A DNA stretch of 64,000 nucleotides from Ahaetulla prasina. Its lineage: Eukaryota; Chordata; Lepidosauria; Squamata; Colubridae. Positions 34,723 to 45,828 of the stretch are shown here, piece after piece. Positions within the stretch are counted from its first letter, which is position 1. Every line of letters begins with the position of its first letter. The translations under genes were made by a program, and so were the position numbers. The DNA lies in the NCBI RefSeq assembly GCF_028640845.1, contig NC_080539.1, positions 106,666,554-106,730,553 of the forward strand, read 5' to 3'. Below the pieces are notes generated by a model. That model ran no database searches, was not told the origin of the DNA, and saw only the letters and a list, made by a program, of their open reading frames with translations.

Positions 34723-35121
34723 CAGGTAGTCCTCGACTTAAAACAGTTTATTTAGTGATTGTTCAAAATTACAACTGCACTGAAAAAAAATGATTTATGA
34801 CCATTTTTCATATACGATCATTGCAACATCCTCATGGTCATGTGATCAAAATTCAGAAACTTGGCAACTGACTCACACAACGATTGCAGTGTCCCGGGGT
34901 CATGTGATCTCCTTTTGCAACCTTCTGACAAGCCAAGTCAATGGGAAAGCCAGACTCACTTAACAACCATGTTACTAACTTAACAATTGCACTTGTTAAG
35001 TTATTATTCACTTAATAACTGTGGTAAGAAATATCTTAAAATGGAGCAAAATTCATTTAACATCTGTCTCATTTAGCAACAGAAATTTTGGACTCAATTG
35101 TTGTAAGTTGAGGACTACCTA
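34723..35121. mobile_element. Mariner-like MITE, best preserved copy
   Basis: A 399-bp element begins CAGGTAGTCCTCGACTTA, and its right end is the inverted complement with two mismatches in 18. TA dinucleotides sit on both sides (34721-34722 and 35122-35123). The interior has family phrases such as 'catggtcatgtgatcaaaattcag', 'gtgtcccggggtcatgtgatc' and 'cttaacaaccatgttactaac'. No open frame is preserved. It serves as the reference copy for the family in this window. Confidence 0.85.
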
Positions 35122-35123
35122 TA

Positions 35124-37611
35124 TGTTAAAAAAGCTTAAACAAATCTGTGCTTATAGTTCTAGTTCCCACAGAATGTTTTAAATTTAGAAACTGGGAAGT
35201 TTATTTTACTAGAATATAGTGCGATCTAGTTCTGCCTACTGATTAAACTTCTTCAAAGGGAATGTGAAAAGGATAGTATAATTATTAAAGCTCATTGCTT
35301 GGTTGAAGTAGGTTCATCTAAGTTTAGCTTGTGGCCTTTGTTATAAGAGGATATTGATACTCCTTTTAAGATTTCTGTTAATAGCGAGGCAGTATTGTAT
35401 ATCTTGTACAATAATTTGTACTGGTTTATAACTTCATAGGAAATAATCCTGTTGAATCTGTTGCTATTAATTATGTGATATGCTGTATAAATATTTAATA
35501 TGATTTACAGAATAGTTTTATATAACATTGTATCTTAGAATTTATTAAATATAATACCAATTACAAAATCAATTTATTATTCATTTGGATTATTTTATGA
35601 TTCTAAATTTCCTCAAAGTTTTAGACATGTTTCAATTTGTTTATAATCATGGCAAACACAGCCCTTTCCATATGTGAAGCCACAGAGAAGCAGATTTCAC
35701 CTTAGAGATAAAGGTACAAAATATTGCGAATATTGAACTGCTTCTGGTAAGATTGGATCAAGTTGCTCTAATGATAAATTGTTCTAAAGCTGAACTCAGG
35801 ACAAGACATTTGATCAAAATATTATAAATTGCATACTTCTATTATGACATCTGATTACCTGCTATTTTTTATTAGCTATTTTTGCTATCTTGGGAATAAA
35901 TGAAAATGTATGGGCCAAATGTTTTTGCCACATAGTACTTTCTTCAGCAAGTGGACTTAACAACTACCTATTTATATGGGTAACCTTGAATTACTTTTCA
36001 CTTTGTTTAAATAAATTATTGATATTAAATATAACAAAGATTCATCCAATCCATCTCTTCCCATGAATCAAGTTATTTTAAAATAGTGTTAAAACAAAAA
36101 TGTAGCTTTAAATATTAATATTCCTCTGCCTCATGGATATTGCATCAACTCATTCATTGGCCGCTTATCATAGTCTCTTCAAATAGTTTTAAGCACATCG
36201 CCTTTGCTTCAAATCTGGGACTTAGGTGCCTAACTCCTAATAGCTTGTGTGCTACAAAAGTAAGTGGTTTAACATCATCATGTGTTATTTTGGAATTGAT
36301 AATGTAAACCTTTGTATTCTAATTTGAAGTCTACTGTTGAGTTATCCTATTTCAGGTCTACTCTTCTGTTTCCATGGTAGTGTTTTGTTAGAATAACATT
36401 CCACACTGGGTATAATTGTTCTTGATATCTAGAGAGTTCACCTGGAGAAGATTTAGGCTATGGATGGGTGAAAATGGAAGAGATGTCTTGCTATGTAACT
36501 GGAAATCCACATGTTGCATTGCTTGAAATATCTTGTAAGGAAAGATAATGGAGAAATCTGTTACCAGTTATCTTTATATATGCACAAAGCAATGTTAGGG
36601 ATTTTTTAAAAATATAATTTGAAGTAGATTGAATCTGATTTTCAGGAAACCTAGTAGTAGGCCTGCAATCTAACCTTTGCCTTTTCATATGTATTCCAAA
36701 TGGCAGCATCATACTTGTCAGCATAGTGCTGTATGATCAGAAAGCTGTTCTTTTGTTTCCTGCTGATGGTTTGTTTCCTCTGTCTTGCGTAAGTAGTTTT
36801 TTTTTTTAAATACTTCAGATATGTTACTAACATATTGTGATTCTTTTTCTTTATTCAGCAAATGTTGAAACTGATGACAGTGCACATTCGTGGAACGCAT
36901 GGATGTAAGCTGCTGTGTATTTAAATAAACTGGTTATGGATTACAGCTTGTGTTTGCATTAAAAAATCAGGAAGGAAGGGGGAGCTAGCTAAAAACACTT
37001 TCTTACTCTTATTGGTGTAGGAGTCTTCATTCATGGAATGATAATTTTAGCTAGGTGGTATCCCCAATTTCACTAAAATATAAGAGTTTTTTGCAATTTG
37101 GAAACTCATTGCTGAACCATCAAGTATACTACTCCCCTACTCAATGCAGGAGTCTAAATTAAAATATGTCTGACAGATGGATGTCTAGTTGCTTTAATAT
37201 ATTCAGAATCAGAACTCATGACTAGCTGTTGGACTCTCTTGAAAGCAACTGTTCTGTTTTTCTCAACTGGTACAAAATATTTGTATTTGTTTTGACATAA
37301 AATCAAAGTGTTTTATTGCTGGTATGAAATATATCTTGAAATCTAGTGTTTTGTCAAAGCTGTATAGCATAAAGGAACTGCATTCTTGTGTATTAAAATG
37401 CATAATAATGAGCAAAGTTTTAACCACAATTAGTTGAGCAAGTCATAGTTTACATGGTATACAAATCACAGTGGCTGGACTATCACAACATGCTTTCTCA
37501 AAGAAAACTATGTTGTGGTGTAGCATAAATTTCTTGTCTGTCAAGTTGGCCCATTCAAAAACAACATGGGAACTAACTTCACAAGTTTACCATCTTTCAT
37601 TGAATTTGAAA
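35124..37611. other. EPB41L2 intron 1, no features seen
   Basis: AT-rich intronic sequence. Short overlapping minus-strand open frames near 36.5-36.9 kb show no protein features. Confidence 0.45.
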
Positions 37612-37613
37612 TA

Positions 37614-37993
37614 TAGGTAGTCCTCAACTTATGACCCCAACTGAGCCCAAAATTTATGTTGCTAAGTGAGATATTTGATAGTGATTTTGCCTCATTTTGG
37701 GACCTTTCTTGCCACGGTTGTTAAGTGCATCACTGCAGTTGTTAATGAGTAACATGGTTGTTAAGTGAATCTGGCATCTCCGTTGACTTTGCTTGTCAGA
37801 CGATCACAAAAGATCATGACCCTGGGATATTGCAACCATCAAAAATATGAACCAGTTGTCAAGCATCCAGATTTTGATCATATGATCATGGAGATGATAT
37901 AACGGCTGTTAGGTGTGAAAAATGCTTATAAGTCACTTTTTTCAGTGCCATTGTAACTTTGAATGGTCGGTAAATGAAAGTCAAGAACTACTG
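37614..37993. mobile_element. Mariner-like MITE copy
   Basis: It begins TAGGTAGTCCTCAACTTATG and ends 'tcaagaactactg', with TA on both sides (37612-37613 and 37994-37995). It runs in the opposite internal orientation to the reference copy: phrases such as 'ttgcttgtcaga' and 'tcatgaccctggga' appear reversed relative to 34723-35121. Confidence 0.75.
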
Positions 37994-37995
37994 TA

Positions 37996-38586
37996 GTTTT
38001 ATATTGTATGTGTGAGTTAAGTATCTAATAACCACTTTTTATATAGTTAAATCCCAAATTGCATGCACATTTTTCAATAAATAACTTCCCATAATTGCAT
38101 GTAATTCAAAAGGAACCCATGCCAGGCTTTTCTTGAGGTGATGCTAAGTTAGTTCTGTAGACATGAAAAAAACCTAACGGTTCCTTTTGGGGTGACAACT
38201 ATTGTTGTTTACCAAATAATTTTGCTGGATGATTGGAAATACTAAATGCTGGCCATTAGTGTGAACAAATGCTAAGAGTTGCATGCTTACCAGATCTATA
38301 GCAATATGATTAATGGAATCTGCTTGTCCCATTTATTTATTTTGCAATTTTATTCAAATTTTAATGGAAAATAATCCCTAAATGGAAAAATTTGCAATGC
38401 AAAAAGAAAAATTCAAGTACAGATTTGCAAGTGTTCCTTTACATATTTATCAGTAGTGGATTGCAATCCATTCATTTTTAATGAAAATGTGTATGTTTAT
38501 TAATCTGAATGACAATGATAATATTGAGTAAGGAATATAAAACAATGTTAGTTCAGACAGTGATGTAAAGCACTTATGGAATGGTA
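37996..38586. other. EPB41L2 intron 1, no features seen
   Basis: Nothing recognisable is seen. Confidence 0.4.
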
Positions 38587-39245
38587 TCTATATATATAAA
38601 AGTGAAATACCACTCATGCATCATCACAAAATCTCCAGAACTGTAAAGCCTACAAACTTGAAATTTGCCACATACAGTATGTTCCTCTTGGCTTCTAGGT
38701 GCTCACTAAGAAAGTGACCCTCAGAGCATTAGTATTTCCTATATTATTATTAACACGCTCTGATGCTAAGGAATTCTACTCCCCCTCCCCACCTGAAAAG
38801 AAATCTGTTCCAAATGCAAAACACAAGCAGAGGAGAGGAGTTTCAGTTTCAGTTTTACTTTCACAACAGCAAGCAGCTTTACTACAAAACAGTTGAGCTA
38901 AGCCACCTCCAGGCTCTTTCCTGTCTCCTTGCTCACGCAGCAAATACTGTTTCACTTTCCAAACAGCCCTCTGATGCTAAAAAGTTCTACTCCCCCTCCC
39001 CACCTGAAAAGTGATCTGTTTCAAGTGCAAAACACAAGCAGAGGAGAGGCATTTCTGTTTTACTTTCACAGCAGCAAGCAGAGGATAGGATAGGGCAGGC
39101 TTCTGTGGGGCAAGCCTGAGTGAGAGAAGGGGATAGGATACGGGAGGCTTCTGTGGAGCAAGCCTGAGAGAGAGAAGGAATAGAATAGGAGACGTTTCTG
39201 TGGGGCAAGCCTGAAGGAGAGGGGGAGAGGAGAGGCTAATCGTAA
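38587..39245 (+). mobile_element. Helitron-like element, candidate
   Basis: The left end TCTATATATATAAAAGTGAA, preceded by A, resembles Helitron 5' ends, and the following 'ccagaactgtaaagcctacaaacttgaaatttg' is typical of non-autonomous Helitrons. Inside, a block of about 90 bp (starting 'ctctgatgctaa' and including 'tccccctccccacctgaaaag') occurs twice, near 38757 and 38970. A third segment has three tandem units of about 45-55 bp, two of which contain CAGGCTT...AAGCCTG hairpins. A CTAA followed by T near 39236 could be the 3' end, but a proper terminal hairpin is not clear. Confidence 0.5.
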
Positions 39246-39680
39246 TTTTCAAGCTGTAAGTGTCAATTTATCAAGCCCAATCACATAGTTTTGTAGCAGA
39301 GCACATTTAGCTAATATAAGTATAAGTGCTATTGCTATTATGTCTCTCTCAATAGCTTTATTGCTATTGGTAGTGAGTGACCAGTCTTTAAAAAGATCCA
39401 TGAAGTTGTATTTCAATCAAAGGAGAAATAACTAAGCACATGATTGAACAGGCTTTACTGAAAGTAATTTATCAGGGCATTTACATCTTATCAAAATTTT
39501 AGGGATTTATTTTGTTTAGATCCAGCAGAAATATGGATGTAGGTGACCATGTTGACAAAGCATGCTTAGATTTTTCACCAGTGCTTAAGAAAACAATGTT
39601 CATGAGATTGCAAAAATTTCTTGGAGAAATTTGATTTGATTTATACTGTATCTTTACATTTGTAGTGTGATAGTGTTACA
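39246..39680. other. EPB41L2 intron 1, short SINE-tail remnant
   Basis: About 39310-39340, 'tataagtataagtgctattgctatt' resembles the 3' tail of a Sauria-type SINE without its head. Otherwise nothing is seen. Confidence 0.35.
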
Positions 39681-39772
39681 AATTACGTGAAAAACGGGGG
39701 CGTTTTTGCCCTCCCCAGCCCACAGAAGCACTCTGCAGGCCTCCCAAAACCTCTGCGTGTCCTGTTTTTGTG

Positions 39773-39813
39773 AAAAATGGGCCCGTTTTTGTGAAAAAAA
39801 CGGGCCCATTTTT
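39773..39813. repeat. 18-bp perfect palindromic stem
   Basis: AAAAATGGGCCCGTTTTT at 39773-39790 is followed after five bases by its exact reverse complement at 39796-39813. The surrounding 39690-39900 is G/C-rich text ('gggcgtttttgccctcc', 'ggggctttgggaggcc') unlike its flanks and may be a decayed MITE. Confidence 0.85.
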
Positions 39814-41229
39814 TACAAAAATGGGATGGGTGGGGCTTTGGGAGGCCAAAAATGTCTGTATTTGGTGTATAAACATTTCCATCATCTTTTTTTGGGGGGG
39901 AGAGTGTGTCTTGTACTCTGAAAAGTACGGTAAAACCAATATAGCTGTGACCACAGAATACATGTTTTGTTTTTGCAATTTTTAATTATTTGTAGCTAAA
40001 GAAGGAGTCTGCTTACCAAGAGGGAAGAATTAGTTAAAGTAAAAGTTGGCTGGAACTTTGGAAAAAAGTAATCATGTTATCTTTCACAATTTCAAGGTCA
40101 GGAATAATAGCAAATTGGTATGATGGATTTTAACATAGTAGTAGTTTACATGAACTTAGAAGAAGATAAGAGCACATCCCATGGCTTGAAATCCTTAATG
40201 TTAAAAGTATTTGACAAGTTTGGGAAAACCTGCAAATTTAGATATTTTGCATTGAGATATTGCACAATTGCAAATAGTTCTTTCTAGAAGGAAAATATAA
40301 GCCATCTAAGGACACCATGTTGATATTCACCAGAGTTTCTGAAATGCTGGAAAGGAAAAGAGGCATCTATAGGAAATGGAAGGAGGGATATATTACAAAA
40401 GGAAGATACAAGGCAGTTTCTAGAAATAATAAGAATCAGAACAACTAAAATGCAGAACTGAACTGAAGCTTTTATGAGATAACCCAAACAAAAAGAAAGT
40501 CTTCTCAAGTTTTTAGTTATGAAAGAAGCCAAAAGAAAGGTAAATAGGCTGTTGGTTCTGTTGACAGAAGAAAGTGATGAATTTGTAACAGGTGACAAGG
40601 CAGAATGTCTTGTCTTATATTTTATAGTTATCTTTTCTTAGAAGACAATTAACTCCTAGGTTGCCATTATTATGTCTCTAGTAAAAAGGGGGGGGGATTG
40701 CAACTTAAGATGGTCAAAGAAAGATTAAAAAAATACTTAGCTAATTAAAATGAATTCAAATATCCCAAGCCAGATGAAATGCAGCCTACGATTTTGAAAG
40801 AATTAGCAGAGGTTAGCACAGAACCAGCATCTGCTCCAATTCTGAAGAAATCTGTTTGGCTAACACTCCTATAATAAAAATGTTAAAATCAAAATGAACA
40901 ACATAATTTACTATGATAATTATAATTATAGTAACATAGACGCAGAGGAACAATCCAGCATCATGCCAAAATCCTTAATGGAGGTCCATTACTCAAAGTT
41001 CCACTTCCAGAATTCTCTTGATAGCTTCCCTAAAACCCAATAACATGGGATTTGATCTTGAGAGGTCCAATTCATTGCTCCAATGAATGAGAGCTGCAGG
41101 GAGAATACATGGCCCCCTTATTAGTCTTTAAGAGAAGCAATCTGGAGGGAACTTATCTTTTTTAATTTTATTGGACCCAACCATCACTTTCAATTGTATC
41201 CAGAAATAGTTTGTGTTGTAAAGATGTAG

Positions 41230-41999
41230 AAGCTCCTTCCACAACACCGGTAGCTGAATTTTTGACCATTTGAAGTTTCTGGATACTCTTAAAAGGCAAC
41301 CGTATGTACAATAACTTCTTAAATGCGAGTTAATTAAGGCATAACTGGAAACAAGGGCCTGAAATCGAAGAATGGCCGTTATTGATGCACCAGATGTAGC
41401 TGTGCAAAAGCCTTCTTAGCCACACCTGCTACATAGTCTTTGAGCATGAACTGTCAGTTAGAAAACTCTCAAATTACAAACCATCACCTCATGAGGAAAT
41501 GTGATCCAGAAGCAAGGATTTATTATCTCTGGAACTGGAATGTTTTCTACACCCACAGTCACTCTGTTTACTGGAATTAAACCTGATCTTGTTCTTCCCC
41601 ACCCAGATCATAAACCCTCAGACATCCGATTAGCGCTTTTATTGGATCTCCTATTCAGCCTGGAATTGAGATGTACAAGTAAATATCGTGCATGTAGTGT
41701 TGATACCTGGCTATCTTCCATCCCCCCCATCCTAGTTCTCTTCAAAGTTGCTTCCAAGTTGAAATAGGAGGAGTGAGGGTTTTAAGAATTGTGACATCTC
41801 AATCCGAGTATCCTTTAGGCCAGGGTAATTCACCCAAATTACCATTGACTGGGACCTCCCTGTTATGAAGAAATGAAAACATTGGAAATCAATCGAGAGT
41901 GATCAGTGTGATTTCAGCACCACATCTAGGCCTGAATCCTGACTAAAAGTGACTAGATACGTTTCCTCCCCAACTGAATCTGTTGTTCTCACAATCTAT
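41230..41999 (-). pseudogene. Antisense LINE RT remnant (block E, first copy)
   Basis: On the minus strand, text near 41890-41950 reads SGFRPRCGAEITLITLD, matching SGFRPRRGTE... of the LINE at 46020-46382. In the equivalent second copy, farther along the minus strand, a 98-codon frame (42777-42481) includes FQALVSSYALINSHLR, like the LVxALVxSRLDYCN segment of CR1/L2-type RTs. Stops and frameshifts are frequent. Identical 88-codon plus-strand frames in the three copies (41501, 42853, 45004) are by-products. Confidence 0.55.
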
Positions 42000-43834
42000 A
42001 GGAAATGGAAGGAGGGATATATTACAAAAGGAAGATACAAGGCAGTTTCTAGAAATAATAAGAATCAGAACAACTAAAATGCAGAACTGAACTGAAGCTT
42101 TTATGAGATAACCCAAACAAAAGAAAGTCTTCTCAAGTTTTTAGTTTGTACAATACTGCACTTTTAGTTAAAGTAAAAGTTGGCTGGACCTTTGGTAAAA
42201 AGTAATCATGTTATCTTTCACAATTTCAAGGTCAGGAATAATAGCAAATTGGTATGATGGATTTTAACATAGTAGTAGTTTACATGAACTTAGAAGAAGA
42301 TAAGAGCACATCCCATGGCTTGAAATCCTTAATGGAGGTCCATTACTCAAAGTTCCACTTCCAGAATTCTCTTGATAGCTTCCTAAAACCCAATAACATG
42401 GGATTTGATCTTGAGAGGTCCAATTCATTGCTCCAATGAATGAGAGCTGCAGGGAGAATACATGGCCCCCTTATTAGTCTTTAAGAGAAGCAATCTGGAG
42501 GGAACTTATCTTTTTTAATTTTATTGGACCCAACCATCACTTTCAATTGTATCCAGAAATAGTTTGTGTTGTAAAGATGTAGAAGCTCCTTCCACAACAC
42601 CGGTAGCTGAATTTTTGACCATTTGAAGTTTCTGGATACTCTTAAAAGGCAACCGTATGTACAATAACTTCTTAAATGCGAGTTAATTAAGGCATAACTG
42701 GAAACAAGGGCCTGAAATCGAAGAATGGCGTTATTGATGCACCAGATGTAGCTGTGCAAAAGCCTTCTTAGCCACACCTGCTACATAGTCTTTGAGCATG
42801 AACTGTCAGTTAGAAAACTCTCAAATTACAAACCATCACCTCATGAGGAAATGTGATCCAGAAGCAAGGATTTATTATCTCTGGAACTGGAATGTTTTCT
42901 ACACCCACAGTCACTCTGTTTACTGGAATTAAACCTGATCTTGTTCTTCCCCACCCAGATCATAAACCCTCAGACATCCGATTAGCGCTTTTATTGGATC
43001 TCCTATTCAGCCTGGAATTGAGATGTACAAGTAAATATCGTGCATGTAGTGTTGATACCTGGCTATCTTCCATCCCCCCCATCCTAGTTCTCTTCAAAGT
43101 TGCTTCCAAGTTGAAATAGGAGGAGTGAGGGTTTTAAGAATTGTGACATCTCAATCCGAGTATCCTTTAGGCCAGGGTAATTCACCCAAATTACCATTGA
43201 CTGGGACCTCCCTGTTATGAAGAAATGAAAACATTGGAAATCAATCGAGAGTGATCAGTGTGATTTCAGCACCACATCTAGGCCTGAATCCTGACTAAAA
43301 AGTGACTAGATACGTTTCCTCCCCAACTGAATCTGTTGTTCTCACAATCTATAGGAAATATGGGCAACAGATGATAATTATTTCCTTTTCCTAAAATTCT
43401 TATCTCTGAATAGCAGCTGATCAGAGATGAAAGTTTCTGTCTGTCTTGCAAGGCTTTAGAAAAGTCCTAAATGTTATTGGAAGCTAAGTTCAGAAGAGTT
43501 TCCATTTTTTAGCAACATTGAGACATCCTCTAAGAAATTTCTTAGAGTGCTATAGTCAAGATTTAAAATAGCCTTCATGTAAACTGCTTGGTGCAATATG
43601 ATCTTTTGGTTAAAAAAAATGAGTTTCTGTACTCACAATATTTACTTTGTACAATACTGCACTTTTAGTTAAAGTAAAAGTTGGCTGGAACTTTGGAAAA
43701 AAGTAATCATGTTATCTTTCACAATTTCAAGGTCAGGAATAATAGCAAATTGGTATGATGGATTTTAACATAGTAGTAGTTTACATGAACTTAGAAGAAG
43801 ATAAGAGCACATCCCATGGCTTGAAATCCTTAAT

Positions 43835-44518
43835 GTTAAAAGTATTTGACAAGTTTGGGAAAACCTGCAAATTTAGATATTTTGCATTGAGATATTGCAC
43901 AATTGCAAATAGTTCTTTCTAGAAGGAAAATATAAGCCATCTAAGGACACCATGTTGATATTCACCAGAGTTTCTGAAATGCTGGAAAGGAAAAGAGGCA
44001 TCTATAGGAAATATGGGCAACAGATGATAATTATAATTATAGTAACATAGACGCAGAGGAACAATCCAGCATCATGCCAAAATCCTTAATGTTAAAAGTA
44101 TTTGACAAGTTTGGGAAAACCTGCAAATTTAGATATTTTGCATTGAGATATTGCACAATTGCAAATAGTTCTTTCTAGAAGGAAAATATAAGCCATCTAA
44201 GGACACCATGTTGATATTCACCAGAGTTTCTGAAATGCTGGAAAGGAAAAGAGGCATCTATAGGAAATATGGGCAACAGATGATAATTATAATTATAGTA
44301 ACATAGACGCAGAGGAACAATCCAGCATCATGCCAAAATCCTTAATGTTAAAAGTATTTGACAAGTTTGGGAAAACCTGCAAATTTAGATATTTTGCATT
44401 GAGATATTGCACAATTGCAAATAGTTCTTTCTAGAAGGAAAATATAAGCCATCTAAGGACACCATGTTGATATTCACCAGAGTTTCTGAAATGCTGGAAA
44501 GGAAAAGAGGCATCTATA
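43835..44518. repeat. 256-bp tandem repeat, 2.7 copies
   Basis: Units start at 43835, 44091 and 44347, an exact 256-bp period. Each consists of block B plus block C; the third passes from B into block G instead of C. The copies look identical by eye. Confidence 0.9.
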
Positions 44519-45828
44519 GGAAATATGGGCAACAGATGATAATTATTTCCTTTTCCTAAAATTCTTATCTCTGAATAGCAGCTGATCAGAGATGAAAGTT
44601 TCTGTCTGTCTTGCAAGGCTTTAGAAAAGTCCTAAATGTTATTGGAAGCTAAGTTCAGAAGAGTTTCCATTTTTTAGCAACATTGAGACATCCTCTAAGA
44701 AATTTCATTCCTGTGCTATAGTCAAGATTTAAAAGCTCCTTCCACAACACCGGTAGCTGAATTTTTGACCATTTGAAGTTTCTGGATACTCTTAAAAGGC
44801 AACCGTATGTACAATAACTTCTTAAATGCGAGTTAATTAAGGCATAACTGGAAACAAGGGCCTGAAATCGAAGAATGGCCGTTATTGATGCACCAGATGT
44901 AGCTGTGCAAAAGCCTTCTTAGCCACACCTGCTACATAGTCTTTGAGCATGAACTGTCAGTTAGAAAACTCTCAAATTACAAACCATCACCTCATGAGGA
45001 AATGTGATCCAGAAGCAAGGATTTATTATCTCTGGAACTGGAATGTTTTCTACACCCACAGTCACTCTGTTTACTGGAATTAAACCTGATCTTGTTCTTC
45101 CCCACCCAGATCATAAACCCTCAGACATCCGATTAGCGCTTTTATTGGATCTCCTATTCAGCCTGGAATTGAGATGTACAAGTAAATATCGTGCATGTAG
45201 TGTTGATACCTGGCTATCTTCCATCCCCCCCATCCTAGTTCTCTTCAAAGTTGCTTCCAAGTTGAAATAGGAGGAGTGAGGGTTTTAAGAATTGTGACAT
45301 CTCAATACGAGTATCCTTTAGGCCAGGGTAATTCACCCAAATTACCATTGACTGGGACCTCCCTGTTATGAAGAAATGAAAACATTGGAAATCAATCGAG
45401 AGTGATCAGTGTGATTTCAGCACCACATCTAGGCCTGAATCCTGACTAAAAAGTGACTAGATACGTTTCCTCCCCAACTGAATCTGTTGTTCTCACAATC
45501 TATAGGAAATATGGGCAACAGATGATAATTATTTCCTTTTCCTAAAATTCTTATCTCTGAATAGCAGCTGATCAGAGATGAAAGTTTCTGTCTGTCTTGC
45601 AAGGCTTTAGAAAAGTCCTAAATGTTATTGGAAGCTAAGTTCAGAAGAGTTTCCATTTTTTAGCAACATTGAGACATCCTCTAAGAAATTTCATTCCTGT
45701 GCTATAGTCAAGATTTAAAATAGCCTTCATGTAAACTGCTTGGTGCAATATGATCTTTTGGTTAAAAAAAATGAGTTTCTGTACTCACAATATTTACTTT
45801 GTACAATACTGCACTTTTAGTTAAAGTA

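Larger units (their letters stand above)
40030..45828. repeat. Mosaic of shuffled, near-identical duplicated blocks
   Basis: About eight blocks recur. A (starts ttagttaaagtaaaag): 40030, 42164, 43665, truncated 45816. B (ttaaaagtatttgac): 40201, 43836, 44092, 44348. C (aattataattatagtaacatag core): 40905, about 44007 and 44263. D (gaggtccattactc): 40981, 42335. E (agctccttccacaac): 41230, 42582, 44733. F (ggaaatggaaggagg): 40373, 42001. G (ggaaatatgggcaac...tttcctttt): 43351, 44519, 45504. H (tgctatagtcaagat): 43550, 44713 (partial), 45699. Block order: A-B-F-unique-C-D-E-F-h-A-D-E-G-H-A-B-C-B-C-B-G-h-E-G-H-a. The three E copies, about 770 bp each, differ by only a few bases. D and E read in antisense as decayed LINE reverse transcriptase (SGFRPRCGAEITLITLD near 41930). 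All blocks keep the same orientation. Confidence 0.9.

Noticed and set aside
38699..39252. Overlapping frames in the Helitron-like region
   Set aside because: They reflect the internal tandem repeats; no Rep/helicase motifs are present.
43835..44518. 256-bp tandem units as a CRISPR-like or satellite array
   Set aside because: There are no short regular repeats with unique spacers, and fewer than three units, derived from the surrounding mosaic.
41501..45270. Three identical 88-codon open frames (41501, 42853, 45004), suggesting a duplicated gene
   Set aside because: They lie inside duplicated block E, which reads in antisense as decayed LINE reverse transcriptase. The frames are identical only because the DNA was copied recently.
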